From Magnetococcus marinus MC-1 (GTDB lineage: Bacteria; Pseudomonadota; Magnetococcia; Magnetococcales; Magnetococcaceae): a stretch of 64,000 nt of DNA. A program made the position numbers and the translations under genes. Under the pieces are notes generated by a model. The model did no database searches and was not told where the DNA came from. It worked only from the letters and a program-made list of their open reading frames with translations. The stretch covers positions 3,500,001 to 3,564,000 of the forward strand of contig NC_008576.1 of the NCBI RefSeq assembly GCF_000014865.1. The letters are read 5' to 3'. Below, one piece after another: positions 1 through 8,850 of the stretch. How positions within the stretch are numbered: the first letter of the stretch is position 1; every line of letters begins with the position of its first letter.

Positions 1-468
1 TTTGGGTTTGGCCAAAGATTCCCCGGTTCACCGTCCGATTCAGCACAAAGAGTCAGGCGACGTTATCGTATTCCCAGTTCTCGGCGGTCTGCACCATCGG
101 TACAAGCGCGCCGCTGCCTGACATCTGTCAGCTATCGGTTTCTGATTTTCAAAGAGCGTATTGACTTGACGTTCCGATCCACTGTGCATGAAATCCAAGA
201 CTCAGCAGGATCAAGGCATTTTCAAGCACCTTATACCCTCTCGATTCTCCCAGGTTTTGTTCCAACAGACCAGAAAAATCGCTCCGTCGATGCATCAACC
301 AAGGCCAATTTGGGTGCAGATAACATTTACGAGAGGGACAGCAGGCTGGTGGACATGGCCAAGGCTCCCTTTGGTTGACCTGAAAAACCTTATAGAGCCT
401 CATGTCCATGCCTCTGCCCCCCCAGGCACCCAAAAACCGCAAGAGCCTAAAAAACCAGAAACTAACGC
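1..468. other. Stretch without a recognisable gene
   Basis: I find no convincing gene in this stretch, which lies downstream of the minus-strand SUMF1-domain gene. The only short open frame with a stop is about 23 codons on the minus strand (53-124) and it has no family signature. Other open frames here are antisense readings of the adjacent gene's end. It may be the start of the next intergenic region beyond the window. Confidence 0.5.
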
Positions 469-1809
469 CTACGGCGTCCTCAGCAGTCGGAAGCCCAGGA
501 AGTTGCTGCGGTCGCCCGGGTCGTAGTTGTTGCGATTGGCGCAACGCAGGTCCCCGGCGCCGTGGAGCCAAGAACCGCCGCGACCCACGCGGTAGGAGCC
601 GCTTCCCTCATATATCGGACTCTTGGGAGCATGCTTGTCATAGGCATGCTCGTCGTACACATCCTGCACCCATTCCCACACGTTCCCGCTCATGTCATAG
701 AGGCCCAAACCGTTGGGCGCCTTGCCACCCACAGGGTGATATTCTTCATCATGCCAGGCCACCTTGTCCAAATCCTCACTTCCTGAATACAACCGGTCCT
801 TGCCCCCACTCCGGCACGCATACTCCCATTCCGCCTCCGTAGGTAGCCGGTATTTGCCGCCTCCACGAGCGTTCAGCTTCCGGATGAATTCCTGTACATC
901 ATTCCAGGATACGTTCTCCACTGGATGATCATCCCCCTTGAGGGTTGACGGATCGCTCCCCATCACCGCCCGCCACTGCGCCTGGGTCACCTCGTACTTG
1001 CCCAACCAGAAACCGTCCAACGTCACGCGATGCACAGGTATCTCGTTTTGATAACCCCCTGTGTCGCCCATCTCGTATGAACCGCCGGACACCCACACGA
1101 ATTCCATCCCGGTTTGGAAGTCTTCACCTACCCATTTCTGTTCAGCGTTATAGCCTTCAGCTAATTCCGCCTCGCGCTTCGCTTCCTTTTCCCGCTTCTT
1201 GCGATCCCGTTCCAACCGATCCTGTTCCGCTTGCAACCGGGCACGCTCCACTGCTGGGCGTGCCTCTATCTCCTTCAACTCTCGCTTCACTCGCAGGGCA
1301 TCCTCCAAACGATCTCGCTCCGCTTCCTGCTGTGCAGCCTCCGCCGCCTCCTGCGCTTCCTTCTCCTTTAACTCTCGCTCCGTTCGGGCAATTTCAGTCA
1401 TTGATGAGGTTTCCCCATCTGCTTCAGCCACTGATGGTTCAGAGATTTTCTCCAACTCACCAATTCTTGCCTCATAATGAGGGACAAGACATCCCACGAG
1501 AATCCGTTTCAATCGGGAGTCGCCTAAATCTTCTGTTAACACCGGACATGCCTTATTTCTGGTCTTAATCCACTCCCTCTGTCCATCTCTAACCTTATCA
1601 GGAGTATCTGAAGATTTTCTTGCTATCAAGTATGCGTCACCCAGTCTCCCATCATACTCAAAGAGTTTCGTGTCCGAACATATCAATTTTTCAATTGGCG
1701 CCCTTGCTTCGGAGCAATCGAAACTTGCGGCTTCTGATGCCTGAACCCCCATCATCCCAGCCGCCAGGACCATTGATATTACTACTGGTGTATTTATCAT
1801 TCTGTCCAT
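469..1809 (-). CDS. Exported protein with LprI-like N-terminus and SUMF1/FGE-sulfatase domain
   Basis: The ATG at 1809 is chosen because AGGAGAG lies 8 nt upstream; a signal peptide ending near an ASEAA motif follows. Mature residues 25-100 (FDCSEARAPIEKLICSD, with later WIKTRNKAC) resemble the lysozyme-inhibitor LprI N-terminal domain. A long charged coiled coil (about 130-220) follows, rich in E, R and A. The last 200 residues form a formylglycine-generating-enzyme-like domain (YEVTQAQW, HPVENVSWNDVQEF, LPTEAEWEYA, GNVWEW, RGGSW, LGFR). Most bacterial members of this family outside sulfatase operons are not proven enzymes and act as lectin-like or structural modules, so I do not claim formylglycine formation. 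It is the last gene of the envelope operon; an IS5-family element sits only 40 bp upstream of its start and may have separated it from its promoter. Confidence 0.85.
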   Translation of the reverse strand: MDRMINTPVVISMVLAAGMMGVQASEAASFDCSEARAPIEKLICSDTKLFEYDGRLGDAYLIARKSSDTPDKVRDGQREWIKTRNKACPVLTEDLGDSRLKRILVGCLVPHYEARIGELEKISEPSVAEADGETSSMTEIARTERELKEKEAQEAAEAAQQEAERDRLEDALRVKRELKEIEARPAVERARLQAEQDRLERDRKKREKEAKREAELAEGYNAEQKWVGEDFQTGMEFVWVSGGSYEMGDTGGYQNEIPVHRVTLDGFWLGKYEVTQAQWRAVMGSDPSTLKGDDHPVENVSWNDVQEFIRKLNARGGGKYRLPTEAEWEYACRSGGKDRLYSGSEDLDKVAWHDEEYHPVGGKAPNGLGLYDMSGNVWEWVQDVYDEHAYDKHAPKSPIYEGSGSYRVGRGGSWLHGAGDLRCANRNNYDPGDRSNFLGFRLLRTP

Positions 1810-1849
1810 AGTGATTACTCTCCTGAATCGGTGACTTCTTTTGGGGCAT

Positions 1850-2935
1850 GGCTTTGTTGCATGAATCGGAGAGGAAGAGGTATTTCCCCCTTTCCCCAAT
1901 ATTTTACTCGGTGACCGGATAGCTATCCGGCATGCCCAAAGCGGTCATTATATTCAGAGTCCGACAGCGGGCCATAGCCTCGCCCTTCTGATTCTCGAAC
2001 AGGCGGCCATCAACGCGCCGCCGAAGATCCCCTTGATCCGGGCCACGGCGGTCTCTGCCAAGCTTCGTCTGTGATAGCCGCTCTCCCTTTTCCACTGAGT
2101 TCGCCCGACCTGTCTAATCCGACGCAACGCCTCATCGCGTGGAAGCGGCGGTGCATGGCGGTTGCCGTGCTGCTTTATTTTGGCGTTGCGTTGCGGTGGA
2201 ATCGCCGCTCGCGCTCCCCTCGCGGCGATGGCCTCATAGCATCTCCACGTATCGTAGCCGCCATCGCCTGAAACCTGGACCAGATCATCCGCACACTGAT
2301 CCAACAGGTCAGGCAACATCTCGCTATCGCCCTTATCGTTGGCGGTCAACGTCGCCGCCACCAGTTCACCGCTGGCTTCGTTCACGCCAAGATGCAGCTT
2401 GCGCCAGGTCCGCCGCTTCGACCAGCCGTGCTGGCGCACCTTCCATTCCCCTTCACCGAACACCTTCAGCCCTGTGGAATCAACCACCATGTGCAGCGGC
2501 TTCCGCTTACCCTGGCGCGGCAACGGAACATTCAGGCCCTTCTGCCGGCGGCAGAATGTGCTGTAATCCGGCGTCAGCAAGGGCAGCCCCAGCATATCAA
2601 TCACGGAGCCAACCAACCCTTGCAGCGCCCGTAGCGGAAGCTTGAACAATACCCGCAGCGTCAAGCCGCACAGGATGGCGGTATCCGTGTAGACCGAAAC
2701 CCCACCGCGCTTCTTGGGCGGCTCCTTTACATGCCACCCAGCGATCGCCTCTTCATCAAACCACAGAGTCAGCCGACCTCGTTTCACCAGCGCGTCGTGA
2801 TAGGCTGACCAGTTCCGCACCCGATAGCGACGCTTACCGCTCCCATGCCCCTTCATCATGCCCGCTCCCTGGCCGATGTTTTTGGCATCAGGATATCACA
2901 ATCCGTTCAAACGGTTGGATTCATGCAACAAAGCC
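1850..2935 (-). mobile_element. IS5-family insertion sequence, 1086 bp, complete ends
   Basis: Perfect 18-bp terminal inverted repeats (GGCTTTGTTGCATGAATC) lie at 1850-1867 and 2918-2935. The flanking trinucleotide CAT is repeated at 1847-1849 and 2936-2938, consistent with a 3-bp target duplication. The single transposase gene reads on the minus strand and carries a frameshift. The element landed 18 bp beyond the stop of the gene at 2954 and 40 bp before the SUMF1-domain gene, splitting what looks like one operon. Confidence 0.93.
1904..2859 (-). pseudogene. IS5-family DDE transposase, frameshifted near its C-terminus
   Basis: The first 290 or so codons (from ATG 2859) are a typical IS5-family DDE transposase: VVDSTGLKVFGEGEW carries the first aspartate, VSGDGGYDT the second, and RRSLAETAVARIKGIFGG the catalytic glutamate region. 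After FGG the frame goes wrong (ALMAACSRIRR, ending at 1954), while the expected family ending (GRLFENQKGEAM...LNIMTALGMPDSY) is present in a neighbouring frame down to 1904. One base appears to be missing near 2020. All catalytic residues lie before the break, so activity is uncertain. A sequencing error is the alternative. Confidence 0.85.
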
Positions 2936-2953
2936 CATCGCAAGCGTCAACAA

Positions 2954-4195
2954 TCAGCGTAAGAACGCATCGTCAAGCGAACGCGCTTTTTCAAGCGCCT
3001 CCTTCTGTTTGATACGCTCCGAGTGAACCCCGTGCCTTCTGCTGGGGGCCTGGGCGCTGGATTGCGACCACCTGACAATGTAATCCTCACTGTGCTGCAG
3101 GCTTCCAGCGCTCAGCTCGAGCACTGAAAACTTGGGCTTGAGCTCCACGACAACCGCGCTGGCAATCCGCTGTTCCATCCCTCCCAGCGACTCGCCACTC
3201 TGGGGATCGATCAATGCTTCCTTAAGGGCGTAGATCGTGACTTGCTGACCCAGCTTGACGGCCCCCTCACCGCGGTTGAGCACCGCCCTATCGCCCATCA
3301 CCCGCACTATCCGTGGCGGATAGATGGCACCAATCAGGTCGCTGCCAATCGAATCCGCCAGACGCGTGATACGTCCCGCAAGCAGACTGCTGGCATCGGA
3401 GATCGGCTTGTCTGTGGACGCGGAGACCTTGCCTCGTTTCCGCCACTTCATCTCACGACTGGAAAACTCCACAACCTCGATGTCGTAGTTAAAACCCGCT
3501 TCTGAGTGGTACAAGCGCTCACCGGTCGCCTGGATGTGCTTCACATCATTCAGGTGGCTGAAATACTTGCTGGTCTTGACCAGTACCAGATAGTCCGCAC
3601 CCTTTCCCCGGCCCAGGCGGGCAAGCTCACCCTGCTCCGCGTCACTGCCCCGGATAAAGGCTTTTTCTGCCGCGAATGCACCAGCATCATCCCTTTTGAG
3701 CACATCGAATCGACGACTGGCCATCAATGAAGCCTCGATGGCCTCGGCCAAGGTGGCCGCACGGGTATCAGTTGCAGACACGACCAGTGTGCGCCGCTTG
3801 TCCGGATCCCCCAGCTTTTTGTATGCCTTGTAATACAATCTGACATGCGCCTCCCAACCGGTTTGGGTCTCATAGACATCCAGTACCTCATACCCGGTCA
3901 CCGGCGCATTGTCCGGCGTCCGAGTCTGTCTGACCACGGACCGACTGAGACGCGACACAATCTCTTCGCTATTTCCTTCGGTACCATAGGTGGCGTTATC
4001 CTTTAGGCTGCGCACCAGTGCGCCTTCCAGGCTAAATCCAAAGGCCTTGCCAACAGCATTTTCCAAGGCCATCAACACCGCCTCCTCCTTGTTTAACCCG
4101 CTTCCCCCGGCACCAATGGAGCTAACAATCACGTCCGCCTGCGCTGAGGAGACAAATAAGCAAGCAATGATCAATAGTCTAGAAATCATCGACAT
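2954..4195 (-). CDS. Exported protein of unknown function, FlgT/CsgG-like
   Basis: I chose ATG 4195 (MSMISRLLIIACLF) because AAGG precedes it and a clean signal peptide ending in AQA follows; the gene overlaps the end of the upstream gene. The mature N-terminus (GAGGSGLNKEEAVLMALENA, then VGKAFG) resembles the N-terminal repeat domain of FlgT-like and related secreted proteins. A middle domain (residues about 120-230, VSATDTRAATLAEAIEASL, GKGADYLVLVKTSKYF) has a CsgG/LpoB-like pattern of a small alpha/beta domain. The C-terminal part (VNLG-like turn KLGQQVTIY) resembles an FlgT C-terminal beta domain. Its position after the LpoB-like lipoprotein gene suggests a periplasmic or outer-membrane assembly. 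The assignment is by pattern only. Confidence 0.6.
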   Translation of the reverse strand: MSMISRLLIIACLFVSSAQADVIVSSIGAGGSGLNKEEAVLMALENAVGKAFGFSLEGALVRSLKDNATYGTEGNSEEIVSRLSRSVVRQTRTPDNAPVTGYEVLDVYETQTGWEAHVRLYYKAYKKLGDPDKRRTLVVSATDTRAATLAEAIEASLMASRRFDVLKRDDAGAFAAEKAFIRGSDAEQGELARLGRGKGADYLVLVKTSKYFSHLNDVKHIQATGERLYHSEAGFNYDIEVVEFSSREMKWRKRGKVSASTDKPISDASSLLAGRITRLADSIGSDLIGAIYPPRIVRVMGDRAVLNRGEGAVKLGQQVTIYALKEALIDPQSGESLGGMEQRIASAVVVELKPKFSVLELSAGSLQHSEDYIVRWSQSSAQAPSRRHGVHSERIKQKEALEKARSLDDAFLR

Positions 4196-5540
4196 TGTTT
4201 CGTACCTTGCTGCCGCCAATCATGGAATGATCCACTCCCGGTGCGGGCGTTTCCTCTTTATTCGAGATCACACGCCTGGCCCGTTTGCCTGTCGCAATAT
4301 TGATCGCATCCTCGGCGTGCGGCGACCAGTAAAGGACTGAACCCACGACTCTGGCCTGTGCGCCTTTATGCGGATAAGCCAGGTCCCAGTGTATCGGGTT
4401 AGATAGACCGGCCAGTTTCACCTTTCCCTTGGTCCGAAAGCTCTCGATACTCTTGGTGACGATCTCCGACACTTCCTCTTCGGTTTTTTGCACCCCTTCA
4501 GCCGTCTCGGTGACCCGCACGAAACTGTTTGCAAATTCACTGCTCGAGGTCTCGTTGCTGAAATTCGCCTGACTGTCCAGGAACAGTGTCATCTGCTCGT
4601 AAGCGCCGGCATCCGCCTGTGTCAGGGCACTGCGCTTGCGTCGTTCATTCGCCTTTGGCATTCCCTGGTGGGGGGCATAACCCCATTGGCCATAGCTGGC
4701 CAGTACCGGGTAACCGTGGCTGTCGTAAAGCTTGCGTATCCCCCATTCGTAGACCACGGAGCCATCGTCAATTTCATTCCCGACCTGCGTCTCGAACGGA
4801 ACGCCACTGGCCAGCTCTGGGGCAGCAACAATCGATTCGCTGTGCAAAATGGCATTCACGAAGTTACGGTTTTTCTCCGAATAGACCGCAACTAGCAAAA
4901 CCGCCGCACGACCATTGCAATCGACAGTTTCAAATGACTTGACCGGTATCAGCCCGGTGGCAGCACCAAAAGCTCTTCTTGCCGCTGCGTGTGCCAGGGA
5001 TTCCCGGAATAGATCGACCTTTTTCTCGCGCGAGGCACTGCGGATTTCCTGCTCAGACACGCCCTCCGCACGCAGGGCATTGTCTAACTTGGCTTCGACC
5101 AGTTTGACAGATTTGTCACCGATACGAATGTTTCTACTACCTGCATCATCATTGGGAAATCCGTACTCGGCACTCGCCGGCGAGGCATCGTAACGCTCGG
5201 AGACAATCTGCGCCTGAGACTCTGTTTGCTTCTTCAAGATGAATTTCGCCTGCACATTGGCCAGCGCCTTGGCGTAAGCGAAATCTCGCGACTGCGTGAA
5301 CTGAGGACTGTCCACGCTTTTATCAACCGACATCACATCACTCTTGAGCAGAACTAGGCGACCGGCTTCGGCGCGTTTTATCAAGTCCGAGCCGAAAGAA
5401 CTGCCGTTGAAGGCGCGGACCTGTTTGTCCAGCATCTCACTCGCATTTGCGACACTCCCATTGGACTGGCAGGTATCTGCCGTAACCACAGGGGAGATAA
5501 CCATACCGGCAGAAAAGGCCATAGCAATCAGGGTTTTCAT
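4179..5540 (-). CDS. Exported protein of unknown function in LpoB-like operon
   Basis: ATG 5540 (MKTLIAMAFSAGM) follows GGTGAG and gives a signal peptide cleaved after VVTA; GTG 5552 is an alternative in the same frame. The mature protein of about 430 residues has no motif that I can tie to a known enzyme. It contains one short N-terminal Cys (TCQ) and one internal Cys (VDCNG), possibly forming a disulfide, and several AAARRAFGAATG/VAVYSEKNR segments typical of a secreted alpha/beta fold. It starts 6 bp before the end of the LpoB-like gene and overlaps the next gene, so it is translationally linked with both. I have seen this gene order (COG3014-type lipoprotein, LpoB-like, this protein, FlgT-like) in gammaproteobacteria, where its function is not established. 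Confidence 0.7.
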   Translation of the reverse strand: MKTLIAMAFSAGMVISPVVTADTCQSNGSVANASEMLDKQVRAFNGSSFGSDLIKRAEAGRLVLLKSDVMSVDKSVDSPQFTQSRDFAYAKALANVQAKFILKKQTESQAQIVSERYDASPASAEYGFPNDDAGSRNIRIGDKSVKLVEAKLDNALRAEGVSEQEIRSASREKKVDLFRESLAHAAARRAFGAATGLIPVKSFETVDCNGRAAVLLVAVYSEKNRNFVNAILHSESIVAAPELASGVPFETQVGNEIDDGSVVYEWGIRKLYDSHGYPVLASYGQWGYAPHQGMPKANERRKRSALTQADAGAYEQMTLFLDSQANFSNETSSSEFANSFVRVTETAEGVQKTEEEVSEIVTKSIESFRTKGKVKLAGLSNPIHWDLAYPHKGAQARVVGSVLYWSPHAEDAINIATGKRARRVISNKEETPAPGVDHSMIGGSKVRNNVDDF

Positions 5541-5545
5541 CAGAC

Positions 5546-6169
5546 TCACCACGCAAAGTTCTTGTTGGAACCTGTTTTGTCGATCTCAACATAGCTGTCA
5601 AACAGCACGTAGCCACGCACCTTATCGACCACCTCCAGCATGAAGGCATAATTCAACTGTTGCCTGTCGCCGTCTGCTGAACGCGTGGTAGCCACGACAA
5701 TTTTTCCAGTCAGGTACAGGTCGGGGGCGGCAAGAGTTCCATCCTGTGCCACTGTGCTTTGGTCGAACAATTTCGAGTCCTGCAACTTACGCTCATCCAG
5801 CACTGCACGGGTCTGGTCCGCCCCCAAGGCATTGGAGAAGCGGAAACGGTTAGATTGGCGCAACTTGCGTTTGATCTGTGCTGTCAAGCGACGGATATCA
5901 AAATTGTTCAACGTGTCATTCACCACCTGGTCGACAACGATCACATAGCGACCGCCCCCCGGCTTGATCGACTCTGGTGCTTCAAGAAATTGCTGGACAG
6001 CCTTGTTCGCGGCATACCCCAGATCGATACTGGTGATACTGAAGGACTCATAACCATCCAGGTTACCGGTGGCAGAAGGTGAGTTTGGGTTGGTTGACAC
6101 GACAGCATTGGATACGCAACCGGCCAACAGAGCACCAGTTGCGAGAAAAATCAGTTTGATGTTTTGCAT
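5546..6169 (-). CDS. LpoB-like outer-membrane lipoprotein
   Basis: A 207-residue lipoprotein with lipobox LLAGC (Cys18). GAGG lies 7 nt before the ATG. The mature protein has the LpoB/YcfM family signature: DLGYAANKAVQQFL, VVDQVVNDTLNNFDIRRL, IKRKLRQSNRFRF, and LYLTGKIV, ending in a beta-strand pair with FDSYVEI. E. coli LpoB activates the peptidoglycan synthase PBP1b from the outer membrane. Here the neighbours are not cell-wall genes but a SPOR-domain lipoprotein and two exported proteins, so this is probably a paralogue acting in a separate envelope assembly rather than the PBP1b activator. Confidence 0.85.
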   Translation of the reverse strand: MQNIKLIFLATGALLAGCVSNAVVSTNPNSPSATGNLDGYESFSITSIDLGYAANKAVQQFLEAPESIKPGGGRYVIVVDQVVNDTLNNFDIRRLTAQIKRKLRQSNRFRFSNALGADQTRAVLDERKLQDSKLFDQSTVAQDGTLAAPDLYLTGKIVVATTRSADGDRQQLNYAFMLEVVDKVRGYVLFDSYVEIDKTGSNKNFAW

Positions 6170-6197
6170 GATGAATCCTCAATTCTTTGGTGGTGCC

Positions 6198-6548
6198 CTA
6201 TGACCTAATCGGCATCACAAGGCGAGAGACCCACTCCACAACGGTCCAAACGTGATCAGCCAGTCCGGCAGACATAGTCGGTGTTTTTTCCTCGTATTTA
6301 CCCTCATCCACTCTCATCCTGAGGGTGCAGATAGGCCAGCAGAAATTGTAGATGTATGCTACGAAGACCATGACGGCATTGTGGACATCCCAACCTTTTG
6401 AGAAACAAAGTGTCTTTCGTCCCTTGTGGGCGTTTTGATGCCGGTCAGTCGCATTATTGCGTTCTACGAAGGCTGTTTTGATCGTCTCACTGACAGTCGA
6501 ACGGTTCAGCAGGTTGATCAGCACAGCAAGAGTTCCGAACACGATCAT
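6198..6548 (-). pseudogene. Remnant of an IS transposase (C-terminal part)
   Basis: The translation FVERNNATDRHQNAHKGRKT, then FSKGWDVH, YIYNFCWPICTLR, TPTMSAGLADHVWT and VEWVS matches the C-terminal end of a widespread transposase type (IS1/ISNCY-like, with the FIERQNGT...YNFCW...TPAMAAGLTDHVW pattern that I recognise from memory). The N-terminal two thirds are absent, and no terminal repeats are evident. It lies inside the envelope operon between the SPOR lipoprotein gene and the LpoB-like gene, so an old insertion has largely decayed without disrupting either neighbour. Confidence 0.7.
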
Positions 6549-6553
6549 CTTGG

Positions 6554-8569
6554 CTACTTTGACAACACAGCCATTTTTTCGGCATTTACTCTGTCCTTAA
6601 TAACTGAAACTGGATAAATTTTTATCCCCGCAGTGTCAGTCAACGATTTTTCTATTGTATGTTTGGCAACATCAGCTTCTGCACGATCGTTGAAAGGTCC
6701 AACAAACAAACGGGTTAAGGATCTTCCTGGGATTGGCTGAACATAGAAACTAAGCCCTAAATGCTTAATGCGGCTGCCCATTTCTTTGAGCACGCTAGCC
6801 TGAGAGTATGCCCCGATATATATCGCATGGGGCACTTTGACATCCTGGCCATCCAACTCTGGGTTAGCTTCCTTCACACCATTTGGACTTTGCGGAGAAT
6901 CCTCAGGAGTATTTGGCATTATCACTCCCTGAGACGCATTTACTCCGTCAGGCTTCTCGTCTTCAGAAAGTTCCACAGGCTTCGGTTTGCCAAACTGCTG
7001 TTTTGGGTTTGCAATTTTGTCTTGGATAGAAGCCGATTCTGCTGATGGTAACTCTACAATTTCATTTACTGAAGCAGCGCCTGTTATTTCAGCTGGGCTG
7101 AGTGGGTTAGCCGTATCAATCTCCACAGACAGAGAGCGGGCAGGCAATCGTTGAGAAAACACCTTCAGATCGCCACCGGAGGATTGCTGGCGCATATACA
7201 CCAACTGGTCCCCAGGCAGCGAGGGCACCGACACCAGTTGCCGGCCCTGTTTGGTGCTCATGACGATGTCGGAAACACCTGCTTTTTTCAGCACCGCCAT
7301 CTGTATCTGGTTCGGCAGATTTGACCAGCAGCGGGTGTCCGCCTGAGTCAGAGCGGCCTGTGCGACGGCAACTGTGGCCTTCATCAGCAGACCAGCCAAT
7401 CCACTGGCCTCTTCGTCAATCTGCTTGTTCAGTACACCCTGGGCCACCGTTTTCAGGATCGCGCGGGTAATCTCCTTTCCGACCTTGGCGTCGTAAGATG
7501 AAGAGAATTCAAGCGAGGCAATCCGATTGAGATCGGTGACCTGGACAAGTTCGGCGCTGCTCTTGTCCTGCATCACCAGCAGGCCTGGGTTGACACCCTG
7601 ACCCGGGACGAACTCCGGCAACGCAACGCCAGAGTACAGCACATTGCTGTTCACCAAAAATAGCGGCAAATTGACCCGAAATTCATCGATGGAAGGGCCA
7701 ATCCCATACTCGTAAAGCACAAACACATGTTCGTCCTTGGTTTCCAGGAAGCTGCGTTCCAGGGTCTCGGCAAAGCGGCGGGTTTCTGTGTCCGGGGCCA
7801 TTGCCTGCACGGCATTGATGGCGTCCTTGGCCTTGTCACTGTACTTATCGCTACGCGCTGAGGAGGTCTTGCGGAATACCGCGTTCATCAGGTCGCCGGA
7901 AGGTACTCGAATCTGCGCCGCCATCAGATTTTCCGGCAACTTTTCGAGACCCTTGTGGAAATTCACGTCTGATTTTTTGATCGACTTGCTGACCAACTCG
8001 CGGTCTTTTTTGTTTTCCGGCAAGGTATCTGTGTCTTTCAGAGATTTAGTATAGGCACGCAACTGGATTTCGGCATTCCCCTGGCGTTCGGCAAGGCGAT
8101 TGAAATGCACCCGTGCCTGGACCTCGTCACCCAGCATCACGAAGTTGATCGCCATGTAGTAGTCCAACATGACACCTTCATAGATCTTGCCAACGTAAGC
8201 CCCAAAGGTGTCGTTGGTCAAAATGGTTCCAACGAAACGGAGTGCCTCCTCCGGTGTATCGATGGTATCCTCCTTCCACGTCAAGGCCTTCGCGGCCTGT
8301 GCCAGAACCGCATTGCTCTTGGCCCACATGCCAGCATCATGGAGCGACTTGCCTACAACCAGCAATTCATGCAGATCGACCGCATCGACTTTGACATTGC
8401 CTTTCTCATCAAGGAAGACATGGGCCGCCGCGGCATAACCGGCATGCTGGACGGTCGCGTGCTGTTCTCTTAACGCAGTGTTCGTTACACAGGCGGACAG
8501 GGATAATAGCCCCACGCCCAGGATCAGGCATCTAAGCAGAAAAAAGGTACAAGTGAGTCTTGGCTTCAT
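6554..8569 (-). CDS. COG3014-like lipoprotein with C-terminal SPOR domain
   Basis: A 671-residue lipoprotein with lipobox LSLSAC (Cys27). The first 450 residues (helical repeats such as WAKSNAVLAQAAKAL, GKIYEGVMLDYYMAINFVML, VLYEYGIGPSIDEFRVNLPL) match the uncharacterised COG3014 type seen beside LpoB-like genes. A low-complexity P/E/N-rich linker (about 510-590) follows. The end (HAIYIGAYSQASVLKEM, IPGRSLTRLFVGPF) is a SPOR domain, which in other proteins binds denuded septal peptidoglycan. This makes it a candidate tether between outer membrane and cell wall. It is the first gene of the operon; the promoter should lie between it and 8850, where a 41-bp duplication of its signal-peptide segment is found. 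Confidence 0.8.
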   Translation of the reverse strand: MKPRLTCTFFLLRCLILGVGLLSLSACVTNTALREQHATVQHAGYAAAAHVFLDEKGNVKVDAVDLHELLVVGKSLHDAGMWAKSNAVLAQAAKALTWKEDTIDTPEEALRFVGTILTNDTFGAYVGKIYEGVMLDYYMAINFVMLGDEVQARVHFNRLAERQGNAEIQLRAYTKSLKDTDTLPENKKDRELVSKSIKKSDVNFHKGLEKLPENLMAAQIRVPSGDLMNAVFRKTSSARSDKYSDKAKDAINAVQAMAPDTETRRFAETLERSFLETKDEHVFVLYEYGIGPSIDEFRVNLPLFLVNSNVLYSGVALPEFVPGQGVNPGLLVMQDKSSAELVQVTDLNRIASLEFSSSYDAKVGKEITRAILKTVAQGVLNKQIDEEASGLAGLLMKATVAVAQAALTQADTRCWSNLPNQIQMAVLKKAGVSDIVMSTKQGRQLVSVPSLPGDQLVYMRQQSSGGDLKVFSQRLPARSLSVEIDTANPLSPAEITGAASVNEIVELPSAESASIQDKIANPKQQFGKPKPVELSEDEKPDGVNASQGVIMPNTPEDSPQSPNGVKEANPELDGQDVKVPHAIYIGAYSQASVLKEMGSRIKHLGLSFYVQPIPGRSLTRLFVGPFNDRAEADVAKHTIEKSLTDTAGIKIYPVSVIKDRVNAEKMAVLSK

Positions 8570-8641
8570 CCCAGCACCCTTGGTATGTCAGCTCGTTGAA
8601 GACAGGGATAACAGCCCCACGCCCAGGATCAGGCATCTAAG
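8496..8641. repeat. 41-bp direct repeat of a lipoprotein signal-peptide segment
   Basis: Positions 8496-8536 and 8601-8641 are identical in 40 of 41 bases (105 bp apart). The left copy encodes the hydrophobic core and lipobox start of the SPOR lipoprotein (CLILGVGLLSLS). The right copy, upstream of the gene, encodes the same peptide but runs into SSTS and a stop, with no lipobox cysteine. It is a non-functional partial duplication in the leader region of the operon. Confidence 0.85.
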
Positions 8642-8850
8642 TAGGAGATAAGTGCTTAACACTATTCTGACAAAAAAACAACACCTGTTATTACCAGGGC
8701 TTTCCCCAAAAACATAGCCGTTCAGGCATAACAGCATGATTTGATAGGAACAGTATACGGCCTCCAAGTGGAACAGCCATTTTTGGGTAGACTTTTTGTG
8801 GGATAGAGGGGCGCACCCCGGTGAGGTGTAACCGTTCAGAGACCCCGATA

